Source: Chryseobacterium sp. SORGH_AS_0447 (GTDB taxonomy: Bacteria; Bacteroidota; Bacteroidia; Flavobacteriales; Weeksellaceae). Taken from it: a DNA stretch of 64,000 nt. Positions 33,885 through 43,391 of this stretch are shown piece by piece. The notes beneath the pieces were generated by a model that saw nothing but the letters and a program-made list of their open reading frames with translations, had not been told where the DNA came from and ran no database searches. The stretch covers positions 2,598,501 to 2,662,500 of the forward strand of contig NZ_JAUTAR010000001.1 of the NCBI RefSeq assembly GCF_030818695.1, given 5' to 3'. The position numbers and the translations under genes were made by a program. The stretch's first letter is position 1, and each line of letters begins with the position of its first letter.

Positions 33885-34442
33885 CTAAACTTTTAAACAG
33901 CCGCGAAAACCCCGTGCTGTATAATAAGAATCGGCTCCGTTGTGGTAGACGAAGACCGTATTGTAACGGCGGTCGCCAAAGAGAGCTCCGCCCAAATCAC
34001 GGATATTCTGAGGCGTTTTTAACCAGCTTGACGTTTTCTGGTCGAATTTTCCCACTTCCTGCAGCTTTCTGTATTGTTCTTCAGACAGAAGTTCGATACC
34101 CATTTCTGCAGCTGTATCCATAACATTATTTTACGGTTTATTGGCTTTTCTGGATTCCCAGGCCTGGAAATCGTAGCAGAGACTTCGGCGTTTAGGACTT
34201 TCGGGCGAACAGTCAAAAAAGAGATATTCATCTGTATTTTCATCATAATCTATAACGTCAGGTTCGCCTTCGGTTTTTTCCATTTCATAAAGAGACCGAA
34301 GCTTATCTGGATTTTCTTCCAGTTTTTTCAAAATTTTATCCCATTGCAAATCTTTGTGACGATTCATGTTTTTGTCGAATCTCGTTTTCAGAACTTTTAA
34401 AAGTTCATTCGTTTGTTCCTGGGTTATATTGTTTTTGCTCAT
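33885..34442 (-). pseudogene. DUF4256 family protein interrupted by an in-frame stop codon
   Basis: Residues from ATG 34442 read a DUF4256 N-terminal half (LLKVLKTRFDKNMNRHKDL to SLCYDFQAWESRKANKP) and stop at TAA 34131-34133. The same frame continues without a shift as NNVMDTAAEMGIELLSEEQY, SSWLKTPQNIRDLGGALFGD and a final YYTARGFRGCLKV, ending at 33885. Read through, the length of about 186 aa is normal for the family. A single base change (for example AAA to TAA) explains the break. The downstream half could start at ATG 34121, but alone it would lack the N-terminal domain. The family's function is unknown. Confidence 0.85.
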
Positions 34443-34846
34443 ATCGTTTTTGTCTGGTTTTAAATTCTAAAAGTTTTTAAATATAAAAATATAGCTTAAT
34501 TTTGAATGGGAGGAGAAGTTTTGATTTCAGGGCTTTTAAAGCCGCTTAATATCAGTCAGATAGCTAAGGTTCTTGATTGATTTTAAAGCCCTAAAATGCC
34601 TTTAAATCAAGTGGTTAAAAATGTATGAAAATGAGGGATTTTTTGGTCAATATCACTCTTTTGAACGTTTTTACAAAAAGTCCTATAATTTATATTATGT
34701 TAAATTGGATGTTTTTTCGGAATTGGGATTTGAAGGTTTTCAGCAGTTTAATGGGTACGCCCAATTATGTCTCAGCCGTCTTTTTCGCTGTTTAAAGTTG
34801 GCTTCTTCTTAAAACATTCGTACTTTTGTTACTCTAATCTTTTTAA
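34443..34846. other. Intergenic region before the S24-type regulator
   Basis: The 404-base gap is AT-rich. It contains an imperfect inverted repeat (gggcttttaaa near 34530 and ttttaaagccc near 34580) and the promoter at 34798-34828. The 63-codon frame at 34621-34812 lacks family features and overlaps the promoter, so I do not call it a gene. Confidence 0.5.
34798..34828 (+). promoter_or_regulatory. Bacteroidota promoter of the S24-type regulator gene
   Basis: TTG (34798-34800) and TACTTTTG (34821-34828) are separated by 20 bases, matching the TTG/TAnnTTTG consensus. The ATG follows 18 bases later. Confidence 0.65.
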
Positions 34847-35527
34847 ATGTCAATTTTTTCAGAAAATATCCGGCTTTTGCGCGGTACCCTCGGGAAAACC
34901 CAGCGCGAATTGTCTCAGCAGATACAAATCACCTCTTCCAGGTACAGTTCTTATGAAAATGGAAAATCCAAGCCTCCTGTGGATGTGCTGATCAGAATTT
35001 CCAGAATATTTAACGTAAGCATTGATCTTCTGCTTTCCGTAGACTTAACGAAGCATTCTCTGAAAGATATGCTGAAACTTCCGGATAACCGGATCGTTCT
35101 GCCGGTTGTTGTAGATCAGCAAGGCAACGAAAGCATCGAGATCGTTCCTCAAAAAGCCACCATGGGTTATCTCCGGGGTTACAGCGATCCCGATTATATT
35201 GAAAGCCTGCAGACGATTTCGCTGCCGTTTCTTAAAAATGGAAAATTCAGGGCTTTTCCGGCCGATGGCGATTCAATGCCGCCCTTTAAAGATGGTTCTT
35301 TCATTATCGGAAAATATATGGAAGGCGTCAATGATCTGAAATCCGGCAATACGTATGTCTTTATTACTTTAAATGACGGAATTACCTATAAACGCTTAAG
35401 AGCTAAAAACAAAACTTCACTTACGGTAGCTTCGGACAACACGTTCTACGAACCGTATGATATTCCCCTGAATGAAATTGTTGAAGTCTGGCAGTATGCG
35501 ACCGGTATTTTTCCGGAAGATTTTTAA
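34847..35527 (+). CDS. XRE-type regulator with S24/LexA-like peptidase domain
   Basis: This 226-aa protein has an N-terminal XRE helix-turn-helix (residues 8-60, IRLLRGTLGKTQRELSQQI) and a C-terminal S24 domain with the candidate catalytic Ser in GDSMPPFKDGSFIIG and Lys in YKRL. Family members include LexA and phage CI repressors, which self-cleave after RecA activation. The usual Ala-Gly or Cys-Gly cleavage pair is not obvious in the linker; TMGYLRGY lies where it would be expected. It could be a stress regulator without cleavage. It has its own promoter and terminator. Confidence 0.87.
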   Translation: MSIFSENIRLLRGTLGKTQRELSQQIQITSSRYSSYENGKSKPPVDVLIRISRIFNVSIDLLLSVDLTKHSLKDMLKLPDNRIVLPVVVDQQGNESIEIVPQKATMGYLRGYSDPDYIESLQTISLPFLKNGKFRAFPADGDSMPPFKDGSFIIGKYMEGVNDLKSGNTYVFITLNDGITYKRLRAKNKTSLTVASDNTFYEPYDIPLNEIVEVWQYATGIFPEDF

Positions 35528-35553
35528 TGGTAAAACTTTATTTAAACATATAC

Positions 35554-35588
35554 AGCTACAGATCCTTTATCGGATTTGTGGCTTTTTT
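35554..35588 (+). terminator. Terminator of the S24-type regulator gene
   Basis: A 12-bp stem with G-U pairs, agctacagatcc (35554-35565) and ggatttgtggct (35572-35583), is followed by TTTTTT. Confidence 0.8.
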
Positions 35589-35770
35589 CTTGAGGTAAAA
35601 TTAAAGAAATATAGTCTAAATAATTGATTTACAGTCCGTATATGTTAGCTCCTTCCCTATTTTATTTAACTTTCAGAAAAAATTGAAAGATATATGAGTT
35701 CTTAATTGCTGGTCAAGCGACTTTTCGATACAATTTTTTTCAAAATCTCTTTGAAGCATAGTGATTGAAT

Positions 35771-35803
35771 AAACTTCCGGCATCCTGCTTCCCTCTCCCA
35801 GCC
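35771..35803 (+). repeat. Dispersed repeat family A, copy 3
   Basis: AAACTTCCGGCATCCTGCTT followed by CCCTCTCCCAGCC matches the family consensus. Confidence 0.7.
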
Positions 35804-35881
35804 CATCATTTAGACGCTCATTAAATCCACTAATAAGTACCACAATTTAGTGAATACAGGAAAATCCAAAAACCAATTCAT

Positions 35882-35889
35882 TAACTTTG
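35882..35889 (+). promoter_or_regulatory. -7 promoter box of map
   Basis: TAACTTTG matches TAnnTTTG and lies 28 bases before the ATG. No clear -33 TTG was seen. Confidence 0.6.
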
Positions 35890-35917
35890 TTTAAATAATC
35901 CATTTAAAAACAGAAGT

Positions 35918-36682
35918 ATGTCCATTACAAATGAACAGGAATTAGCCGGAATGCGGAAAGCAGGTGAAGCCGTTGCCTTTACGTTGCGGGAAATGATAAA
36001 ATATGCCCGGCCCGGTATGACAACCAAAGACCTTGATGAATACGGAGCAAAGATTCTTTCTGATTTTGGAGCCAAGTCTGCCCCTTACCTTACCTACGGA
36101 TTTCCCGGCTGGACCTGCATCAGCGTTGATAATGAATTCTGTCATGGAATCCCTAGTGATGCAAAGGTGTTGAAAGAAGGAGATCTTATTAATATCGATG
36201 TTTCTGCGGAGCTTAATGGCTTTTGGGCAGATAACGGCGGTTCTTTTGTGATCGGAGAAGATATTCACGATCACGGTAAATTGGTGGAAGCCTCTAAAGA
36301 TATCCTTAGAAAGGCCATCAACAGCATTAAAGGCGGGGTGAAAATTGCCGATATCGGCGGACTGATGGAAACGGAGGCGAAAAAACGCGGCTATAAAGTG
36401 ATCAGGAACCTCGGAGGACACGGGATCGGACGGAGCCTCCACGAACAACCGGATGAACTGATGAATTACAGGAACCGGTTTGATACAAGAAGATTCAGAA
36501 AGAACTCAGTTGTAGCAATCGAGACTTTTATTTCCACTACTTCCGGTATTGCCGTTGAAGAAAAAGACGGCTGGACCATGGTCGGGAACAAAGGCGGATA
36601 TATGGCTCAGCATGAGCATACGATCCTGATTACCGACGGAAAACCGGTAATTTTAACCGAGATGAACGGAATATTGAATTAA
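35918..36682 (+). CDS. map: Type I methionine aminopeptidase
   Basis: This 254-aa enzyme is of the pita-bread fold. Metal ligands are visible in order: Asp in INIDVSAELNGFWADNGGSF (two Asp), His in GGHGIGRSLHE, Glu in VVAIETFIS, and Glu/His in the C-terminal AQHEHTILI. It removes the initiator methionine from nascent proteins and is normally essential. It stands alone with its own promoter. Confidence 0.95.
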   Translation: MSITNEQELAGMRKAGEAVAFTLREMIKYARPGMTTKDLDEYGAKILSDFGAKSAPYLTYGFPGWTCISVDNEFCHGIPSDAKVLKEGDLINIDVSAELNGFWADNGGSFVIGEDIHDHGKLVEASKDILRKAINSIKGGVKIADIGGLMETEAKKRGYKVIRNLGGHGIGRSLHEQPDELMNYRNRFDTRRFRKNSVVAIETFISTTSGIAVEEKDGWTMVGNKGGYMAQHEHTILITDGKPVILTEMNGILN

Positions 36683-36689
36683 TCCGGTA

Positions 36690-36734
36690 TTCAAAAATAA
36701 AAACAGCTTTTCATTACAAAATGAAAAGCTGTTT
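36690..36734 (-). terminator. Strong terminator downstream of the DUF2383-type gene
   Basis: A perfect 15-bp stem, aaacagcttttcatt (36701-36715) with aatgaaaagctgttt (36720-36734), encloses the loop ACAA. On the minus strand it runs into TTTTTATTTTTG. It may also stop map transcripts. Confidence 0.9.
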
Positions 36735-36756
36735 CAAAAGATATACGTGAGCGCAC

Positions 36757-37218
36757 TTAATCTTTGTCCTTGTATTCGCTGATTCCTTTGAACTGGTGAT
36801 AAGAATCTTTGATATTTTTCAGGTGTTCGGAGACGATCGGCAAACTTCTTTCACTGAGCTTTCCGCTGTCGATCGCATTCTGGTAGGCATCAATGGCTGC
36901 TTTTTCGCCAAAAACTACATTTCCGATTGTGGATTCTTCCCTGTTTCCGAGAGTAAAGGAATTTTTAATGTCGATCCATGTCCTATGCAAAGCACCGGCT
37001 ACGGACGGGGAATCTTCAGCCTCCCCACCTTTTTCGGTAATAAGATCGATCAGCTCATTCTTCATTACTTTTGTCAGAGAATTCATTTTTGCATACTCAG
37101 GCTTTACATCCGGATAATTTTCCCAGACTTTGCCTTCTACTTTTCCGAAACCTTCGATTCTGTCATTCGTAATGTGAAGCAGATCGTTTAAAACAGATAT
37201 TTCTTCCTGATTATTCAT
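36757..37218 (-). CDS. PA2169/DUF2383 family four-helix-bundle protein
   Basis: The protein of about 153 aa is all-helical with the family pattern LNDLLHITNDRIEGF, a middle AGALHRTWIDIKN, and EKAAIDAYQNAI followed by SEHLKNIKDSYHQFK. Such ferritin-like bundles of unknown role are common stress-related proteins. The ATG at 37218 (MNNQEEISVL) is preferred over 37251 because the domain starts just after it. Monocistronic. Confidence 0.85.
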   Translation of the reverse strand: MNNQEEISVLNDLLHITNDRIEGFGKVEGKVWENYPDVKPEYAKMNSLTKVMKNELIDLITEKGGEAEDSPSVAGALHRTWIDIKNSFTLGNREESTIGNVVFGEKAAIDAYQNAIDSGKLSERSLPIVSEHLKNIKDSYHQFKGISEYKDKD

Positions 37219-37425
37219 AATACATATTTTGTGATATCCGGAATTCTGCAAGAACCATACCTTTGCGTTAAGATCAATGGTATATAAAATAGAGTTTTAA
37301 AATATTATAGTCAATAACTTCTTCATATTATTTAATTTAACAAAAATATAATCCCGGTTGATCCATCTGTCCTGAATTAAATAAAAGAATGTTGTATTTT
37401 TATTAACCCAAAATCATAACACTTC

Positions 37426-38232
37426 ATGAATATGCCAGACGGTAACAACCCTCACGATATAAAAGCAGTATTTTTTGACATCGACGGAACACTGATCAGC
37501 TTCAAAACCGGAAAAATACCCGAATCTACTCAGAATGCCTTACAGAAACTCCGCGAAAAAGGAATTAAAGTTATTGTAGCCACCGGACGGTCCATCAATT
37601 CCCTGCACCACATCAGCCACCTAGAATTTGACGGTTTTATCACCTTTAACGGCGCTTACTGCGTTACGACTTCCCATGAGCTGATTTCCAGATATACAAT
37701 TGACCCGGCTGATATTAAAAGCCTTGTCCGCTATGCTGCCGAATCGCCGCTGAGCTACTCCTTAATGTATGAAAACAAGGTGGAGATCAATGATGCCACA
37801 CCTGAGGTCGTGGGAATGTATGCCCATGTAAATCTTCCCGTACCACCAGTTCATGACCATGAGAATATCGATACGGAGAATGTGCTTCAGGCCAATATCT
37901 TTCTACGGCCTGAAGCCGAGGAAAAATTTATGCGTGAGGTGATGCCGAACAGTATATCTTCACGGTGGACCCCTCTTTTCGCCGATGTAAATGCGGGAGG
38001 AATTACCAAGCAGCTGGGCATAGAAAATTTTTGCCGGTATTTCGGGATCGATACGGATGATACGATGGCTTTCGGGGACGGCGGAAATGATATTTCGATG
38101 CTTAAGTTTGTGAAAATAGGTGTTGCCATGGGGAATGCCAATGATCAGGTAAAGGAAATTGCCGATTTTGTAACCGAGGAAGTGGATGAACACGGTATTG
38201 AGCATGCGCTGCTTCGCTTTGGCTTATTATAG
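37426..38232 (+). CDS. Cof-type HAD-IIB family hydrolase
   Basis: The 268-aa protein has HAD motif I FFDIDGTLIS, motif II around VIVATGRS, motif III Lys in TKQLG, and motif IV GDGGNDISMLKF, with the C2B cap between (about 90-190). Cof-type enzymes dephosphorylate sugar phosphates or FMN-like compounds. Substrate unknown. ATG 37426 or the one two codons later (MPDGNN) could be the start. Confidence 0.9.
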   Translation: MNMPDGNNPHDIKAVFFDIDGTLISFKTGKIPESTQNALQKLREKGIKVIVATGRSINSLHHISHLEFDGFITFNGAYCVTTSHELISRYTIDPADIKSLVRYAAESPLSYSLMYENKVEINDATPEVVGMYAHVNLPVPPVHDHENIDTENVLQANIFLRPEAEEKFMREVMPNSISSRWTPLFADVNAGGITKQLGIENFCRYFGIDTDDTMAFGDGGNDISMLKFVKIGVAMGNANDQVKEIADFVTEEVDEHGIEHALLRFGLL

Positions 38233-38353
38233 AATCCGCATAATTTTGAATAAAATTTGAGTGAAAACTTGTTTTGTGGTATTTGTTTTAAATTAATTTT
38301 TAAAAAAAGGCACAGTATATGTATAGCATAAATCAAATCACTTAAAATTTTAA

Positions 38354-38527
<174 letters not shown>

Positions 38528-38550
38528 ATTAATGTAGAAACTGAAAATAC

Positions 38551-38580
38551 AAAGCTGGAAATGGAGTTTCCAGCTTTTTT
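38551..38580 (+). terminator. Terminator of the Lmo0937-type gene
   Basis: An 11-bp stem, aaagctggaaa (38551-38561) with tttccagcttt (38567-38577), continues into T residues. Confidence 0.88.
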
Positions 38581-38829
38581 ATTGTTATGATGCAAAAGTT
38601 ACATGAGCTTTTTATACATGAGATACATTATATTTAGTTACTCTCGTTGTACATATTTTAGATCACAGAAGAAGAAAAATCTAAGATTTTCATTGCGTAA
38701 TGCTTCACTGCTATTTGGTTACGACACTTAAAGCCACCCAAAAATTTATAAAAATCCATCAAATCTACAGAAGACTTCCGTGTTATAGGAATTCATCCTA
38801 AATCTTTACGGTCTATCTCTCATACTATG

Positions 38830-38855
38830 TTGAGATCCCCTGCGGGGATGACAAA
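38830..38855 (+). repeat. Dispersed repeat family B, copy 3
   Basis: TTGAGATCCCCTGCGGGGAT followed by GACAAA is nearly the same as the copy at 31326-31350 read on the other strand. Confidence 0.65.
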
Positions 38856-38964
38856 CGAAGTAGTGAAATTTTTCAGCTGTTATAATTTCTGTTATTCTGT
38901 CATATACTTCGTGATCTAAATAAGTAAAACGGTTCCTGAAGGCCCCTGCCATCAATATACACTT

Positions 38965-39000
38965 ATTAAACCTCCAGCTTCCTTCATCCAGCTTCCAGCT
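38965..39000 (+). repeat. Dispersed repeat family A, copy 4
   Basis: TTAAACCTCCAGCTTCCTTC followed by ATCCAGCTTCCAGCT belongs to the CTTCCAGC family. Confidence 0.65.
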
Positions 39001-39042
39001 GTAAAAACAACCATCCGTGAAATCTCTGGAAGATTTATTCTG

Positions 39043-39597
39043 CTATTTTTTACCGCCTGTTACGCCCAGTTTCGCCTTCACTGCGGGAGTGATGTCTTCT
39101 CCTCCATCCATATAAGCGATGTTGCTTCCCTGGGAACTTGCCACATCAAATACATAAGCCAGTCCTTTTTCTTTGGCCACTGAAGAGATGGTAGAAGCTA
39201 CTTTCTGCTGGATTGGTGTGAACAGTTCAGTCTGTTTTTTGCTGATATCCTGTGCTGCTTTAGTTCTTGCGGTTTCGATATCTTTACCTAATGTCTGAAG
39301 TTCGGTCTGTGCAGCGGTTAATTCTTTAATTACCGCTTCCTTATTGGCTTCGCTGATGGTTTTTTCTTTATCCTGCGCAGCTTTAAGCTTGGTCTGGTAA
39401 CTGGTGATCATTTTTTCAATATCACCCTGCTTGGTTTTTGTGAAAGTATCCAAAGAGGCTTCTGCAGTTTTAGCTTCCGGAAGGTTATTGAAAACATCGT
39501 CGGAGTTGACATGTCCTATTTTCTGCTGTGCGTTTACCAAATTAGAGGTCAGGAAAAGTCCTGCGGCTAAAGAAAATGTTGTGATTAACTTTTTCAT
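39043..39597 (-). CDS. OmpH/Skp family periplasmic chaperone
   Basis: This 184-aa protein has a signal peptide (ending NLVNAQ, about residue 24), the OmpH start QKIGHVNSDDVFNNLPEA, long coiled helices (about 45-140), and a late SSVAKEKGLAYVFDV typical of the Skp family. Skp-type chaperones hold unfolded outer-membrane proteins in the periplasm. It lies upstream of no clear partner; the Oar receptor is encoded separately. Confidence 0.9.
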   Translation of the reverse strand: MKKLITTFSLAAGLFLTSNLVNAQQKIGHVNSDDVFNNLPEAKTAEASLDTFTKTKQGDIEKMITSYQTKLKAAQDKEKTISEANKEAVIKELTAAQTELQTLGKDIETARTKAAQDISKKQTELFTPIQQKVASTISSVAKEKGLAYVFDVASSQGSNIAYMDGGEDITPAVKAKLGVTGGKK

Positions 39598-39782
39598 CTT
39601 ATTATTTTTTTTAAATTTTTGTTCTAAAAGTCAGCAAATATAATAAATATAACTACATACCTAGTTGTAAATGCCGGGATGTTTGATTTTTTATTCGCCT
39701 TAAATGAAGTTTGAGATGAAAACAAAGGCGCGTGGTCATACTGTGCCTGTCGAAGAAACTCCCATTTTATCGGCGGATTGGG

Positions 39783-39818
39783 AAAAACTTCCAGTATCCA
39801 GCCTCCCTCTTCCTGCCT
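39783..39818 (+). repeat. Dispersed repeat family A, copy 5
   Basis: AAAAACTTCCAGTATCCAGC followed by CTCCCTCTTCCTGCCT matches the family. Confidence 0.7.
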
Positions 39819-39837
39819 TTTAACAGGTTCATAGAAA

Positions 39838-39870
39838 TCAAAAGAAGCCCGAAGAAAAACTCCGGACTTC
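39838..39870 (-). terminator. Terminator of the Oar-like gene
   Basis: The arms gaagcccg (39844-39851) and cggacttc (39863-39870) pair on the minus strand with one G-U and are followed by a short T-run. Confidence 0.65.
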
Positions 39871-39913
39871 TATTGAAAGAATTAGTAAGTCTGTATTGAT
39901 CTGAAAAGAAAAA

Positions 39914-42900
39914 TCAGAAATTATAACGGATTCCCAGTTGCCCCTGGAATCTGGAAGCAAACTGATCGATCGTATATGGAAGTCCCGGCGTCTTGAAGTT
40001 GTAGACCGGATCTCCCGCAGAAGGCTGTCCTGTGGCCACGTTTCCTACCTTCGTTAAACCGACACTCGCTGTCGAGTTAAAGGTATTCGGTACAAAATAC
40101 ACTTTCCCCCAGTCTTTATTCAGTAAGTTCGTGAGGTTGATAATGCTGAATGAGATCTGTAAGCTGCTTTTGGATTTTTCGCTGAGTCTTATTTCATCCA
40201 TAATCCTGAAATCAGCCTGGATATTCCAAGGGGTGAAATCGCCGTTTCTCTCCGTGAATTTTCCTCTTCTGCTGTTCAGGTAGTCATTCCCGCTGATGAA
40301 TTTTTCATAATCTGCTACCTGCTGCTGTGCTGTCACTACAATATTTCCTGATGCATCTTTGATCGGAGCTATGTATTTTGCCGCTTCTGTTGCATCCTTA
40401 AAGATATAGGCAAGACCTGCCGCCTGTCCGCTGTTGGCAATCGTACTGTTTACAAATCCCCATGAGAAAGGGTTTCCGGACTGTGCATTAAAGTACACAT
40501 TGGCAGAAAGCCTGTTCGATTGGGAAAGCGGTACGGAGTATCCTAAGTTGGCGACGATCCTGTTCTTGATAGCGAAGTTGGAAGTTGAAAGTTTAGGGTC
40601 ATTAGGCGTAAGAGACTGGTTCATCTGCCAGTTGCTTTCCATGGAGTTCCGGATTCCATTCGTAATATCTTTTGCATCCCCGTAGGTATATGCAACAAAG
40701 AAATTTAAACCGAAATTATATGCCTTGGAAAGCTGAGCGGTTACATTGTAACGGTATCCTTCTTTCGTATTGGAAAGCATATAGGCATTGGAGAAATTGC
40801 TGTTGATATTGGTTGTATAAACGGGCATTTCATGGTTCGTATCATAGCTGAAATACGTTACATTGTCGGTCTTGTTTACCTGCTGGAATTTCAGGTCGTA
40901 CAGCACTTTCGTGTAGATTCCTTCCAGGGTAAATTTATATCCGGATAAAGTATAATCGAAAGCCAGTGAGCTTCTCCATACCCGTGGCATTTTAAAATTG
41001 TTATCAATTAAATCCACCTGTACTTTGGAGGAGTTCTGCCATTTCGGGAAGTTCCCGCTTACCAGCGGATCTCCGTTAGCAGCAAGCTGAGCGGCAGTCG
41101 GAGCATTGTAATCATAACTTCCGAATCCTACACCGTCGTTATAATAAGCATAACCGAGCCATGCGAAAGGAATTCTTCCTACGAAAATACCGGATCCTCC
41201 TCTCATGATCAGCGACCGGTCCTGCGTAAGGTCTAAATTAAATCCTAATCGCGGGGAAATGGTAGGTTTGTTAAGATAGTCGTTGGTTAGCTGGCTTAGA
41301 GGTGTGTACGTATAGGTGTTTCCGTAATACGGATCGGCAGGCGAACTGGTTACTTTCGGGCTCAGTACCGGCTTATTCGGAAGATCGGTATAATCAATTC
41401 TCACACCCGGCGTCAGTCTCAGCCTTCCCCAGTTGATTTCATCCTGAAGATAAGCGGACAGCAGATTTACTTTATAATGCGCGTAAGGGTTATCAAATAA
41501 ATCCTGTCTGTTTTCTCCGGCTAAAGAATAGGTTCCTCTGATCCTGGCAGGATTTGAATTGTAAAAATCATTTAAACTTTTATAGGAAATCCTTCCATTC
41601 AGGGCATTTACAAAACCATAATCAATGTTGTACAGCTCATTATGTGTTCCCAGTAAAAATGTATGATGTCCCGCTTTATACGTCAGGTTATCTGTAATTT
41701 CAAACGTTTTCTGTCTCATGTTGAAAACCGTTGCTTCCCGGTCGTTTCCGAGCAGGATGGTTCCTCCGTTATAGGCAATTTCTACCTGCGGGAACATCGC
41801 ATTCTGGGAAGTCGGATCCCTGTAATCGTGGATGGATGAGTAGCCCAGCACCAAATTGTTGTTCAACCGGTCGTTAAAACGGCTTTTCAATTCCAGGGTT
41901 GTAGAGGAAGACGTATTTTTCTGCACGAAATCCATGCTTGAGAAACGGAAGTTCGCACCGTCTCTCTCTAAATTGGAAGCATGGGAAAATACCGTATTGT
42001 TTTTAATGGATAAAGTATGCTTATCGTTAATTTTCCAGTCCAGTTTATTGAACAGTTTCGAACTTTCGGAGAAATTGGTGTACTGATCGAAAGTTCCGGT
42101 ATTGAACCCATATTTATTCCGTACAAAATCTGAAATCTGCTGGGCTACGGAACCGCTGACAAGCGAACCCTGGTCTCCGGCGTTATAAAAAACTGGATCC
42201 GTTCTTTTCGTATATTCCATATTCGTGAATAAGAAAAGCTTGTCCTTAATAACAGGCAATCCTACCCTTCCGCCGTAAATATAATCTCCGAATGAGTTTG
42301 GCATCTTTGAATTGTCGCCCACCCGGTTCTTTCCGGTAATCCAGGCATTTCTGCCGTAGAAATACATAGAACCTTCCGTGTTATTGCTTCCGCTCCGGGT
42401 AACGGCATTGATACTTCCTCCCAGAAAATTCCCCAATTTTACATCATAAGGAGCGATATAGACCTGCACATCCTGGATGGCATCCAGACTAATGGAATTG
42501 GAACGGGTGCTGCTTCCGGGCATTCCTGAAGTTCCGGTCTGTCCTCCCAGTGAAGGGCTGAACCCGATCGCGTCATTGTTAATAGAACCGTCAATAGTCA
42601 CGTTGTTGTAACGGAAATTCGTCCCGTTGAAAGAGTTATTGGCACTTTGAGGAACAAGCTTCGTGACATCCTGAATACCGCGGTTGATATTGGGCAATCC
42701 TGAAATCTGTGCCTGGCTGATTCCTACGCCGAATTTTGCGGCAGTCGTTCTTTTGGAAGTCAGTTTCACTTCATCAATTACTTTTTCCCTGTTGCCAAGC
42801 TCTACTACCGGAAGGTCGTTGTTTCCGAGGGAAAGCTGCACATTGCTGTTGGAATACACTACATTTGCGCCGTCTGTCACCTCAATGGTATAAGGCCCAC

Positions 42901-43099
42901 CCGGCTGCAGGTTGTCTAAACTGAACTGGCCGTTCTTGTTGGTTTTGGTTTCAAAACTGCTGTTGGTTGGGATGTGGGTTACTTTGATGGTCATTTCGGA
43001 AGAGGTTCCTTTTAGTCTTCCGAAAATTTTAGAGCTGGTTTCCTGCGAGAAAGCTAGGCTGAAAGATAACAATGCAATAGCACAGATTATTTTTTTCAT
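39914..43099 (-). CDS. Oar-like TonB-dependent outer-membrane receptor
   Basis: This protein of about 1061 aa has a signal peptide (MKKIICAIALLSFSLAFSQ), an N-terminal carboxypeptidase-regulatory-like beta domain (25-110, GRLKGTSSEMTIKVTHIPTN), a plug domain (about 120-240) with NRGIQDVTKLVPQS and GNFLGGSINAVTRSG, and a long barrel ending in a terminal Phe (GIRYNF). The Oar group is widespread in Bacteroidota and Myxococcus and is linked to outer-membrane transport or surface adhesion. Ligand unknown. The ATG at 43099 is preferred over 43114 because the signal peptide starts there. Nothing like SusD follows. Confidence 0.92.
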   Translation of the reverse strand: MKKIICAIALLSFSLAFSQETSSKIFGRLKGTSSEMTIKVTHIPTNSSFETKTNKNGQFSLDNLQPGGPYTIEVTDGANVVYSNSNVQLSLGNNDLPVVELGNREKVIDEVKLTSKRTTAAKFGVGISQAQISGLPNINRGIQDVTKLVPQSANNSFNGTNFRYNNVTIDGSINNDAIGFSPSLGGQTGTSGMPGSSTRSNSISLDAIQDVQVYIAPYDVKLGNFLGGSINAVTRSGSNNTEGSMYFYGRNAWITGKNRVGDNSKMPNSFGDYIYGGRVGLPVIKDKLFLFTNMEYTKRTDPVFYNAGDQGSLVSGSVAQQISDFVRNKYGFNTGTFDQYTNFSESSKLFNKLDWKINDKHTLSIKNNTVFSHASNLERDGANFRFSSMDFVQKNTSSSTTLELKSRFNDRLNNNLVLGYSSIHDYRDPTSQNAMFPQVEIAYNGGTILLGNDREATVFNMRQKTFEITDNLTYKAGHHTFLLGTHNELYNIDYGFVNALNGRISYKSLNDFYNSNPARIRGTYSLAGENRQDLFDNPYAHYKVNLLSAYLQDEINWGRLRLTPGVRIDYTDLPNKPVLSPKVTSSPADPYYGNTYTYTPLSQLTNDYLNKPTISPRLGFNLDLTQDRSLIMRGGSGIFVGRIPFAWLGYAYYNDGVGFGSYDYNAPTAAQLAANGDPLVSGNFPKWQNSSKVQVDLIDNNFKMPRVWRSSLAFDYTLSGYKFTLEGIYTKVLYDLKFQQVNKTDNVTYFSYDTNHEMPVYTTNINSNFSNAYMLSNTKEGYRYNVTAQLSKAYNFGLNFFVAYTYGDAKDITNGIRNSMESNWQMNQSLTPNDPKLSTSNFAIKNRIVANLGYSVPLSQSNRLSANVYFNAQSGNPFSWGFVNSTIANSGQAAGLAYIFKDATEAAKYIAPIKDASGNIVVTAQQQVADYEKFISGNDYLNSRRGKFTERNGDFTPWNIQADFRIMDEIRLSEKSKSSLQISFSIINLTNLLNKDWGKVYFVPNTFNSTASVGLTKVGNVATGQPSAGDPVYNFKTPGLPYTIDQFASRFQGQLGIRYNF

Positions 43100-43342
43100 T
43101 TTTTTATACTTCAAAATTGTATGGCAAAATTATTCAGAAGTAAATTTTCAGGCCGTTAACATACGGATAACATTGTATCACAAAATATTTAACAGATCCT
43201 TAAAAAAAAATTAAAAATCATTGCTTGCATATATAAATTAAATTGTTTTTGAATTTAATTATTGTCAAAAACCTACTATTGATCGGCTGTTGGCTTTTTA
43301 AGTTTAATTTAAGTTTTTTTTAACCGTAAATTTAAATCCTTA

Positions 43343-43369
43343 AAACAAAAAACCTCCCCGATTGGGAGG
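43343..43369 (-). terminator. Terminator of the aldo/keto reductase gene
   Basis: The arms cctccc (43353-43358) and gggagg (43364-43369) flank a 5-base loop, followed on the minus strand by TTTTTTGTTTT. Confidence 0.85.
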
Positions 43370-43391
43370 CATAAATAATATCTTCTGATGA

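Larger units (their letters stand above)
35528..35917. other. Intergenic region before map
   Basis: This 390-base gap holds the terminator at 35554-35588, repeat family A copy 3 at 35771-35803 and the map promoter box at 35882-35889. The rest shows no feature I can support. Confidence 0.6.
38528..39042. other. Repeat-bearing intergenic region
   Basis: This 515-base gap between the small membrane protein and the OmpH-like gene holds a terminator (38551-38580), repeat family B copy 3 (38830-38855) and family A copy 4 (38965-39000). No credible gene was found. Confidence 0.6.
39598..39913. other. Intergenic region between the OmpH-like and Oar genes
   Basis: This 316-base gap holds repeat family A copy 5 (39783-39818), the Oar terminator (39838-39870), and a 'CTGTGCCTGTCGAAG'-like segment near 39740 that resembles a further dispersed element. 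Confidence 0.5.

Noticed and set aside
34621..34812. 63-codon ORF before the S24-type regulator
   Set aside because: It overlaps a good promoter and has no recognisable features.
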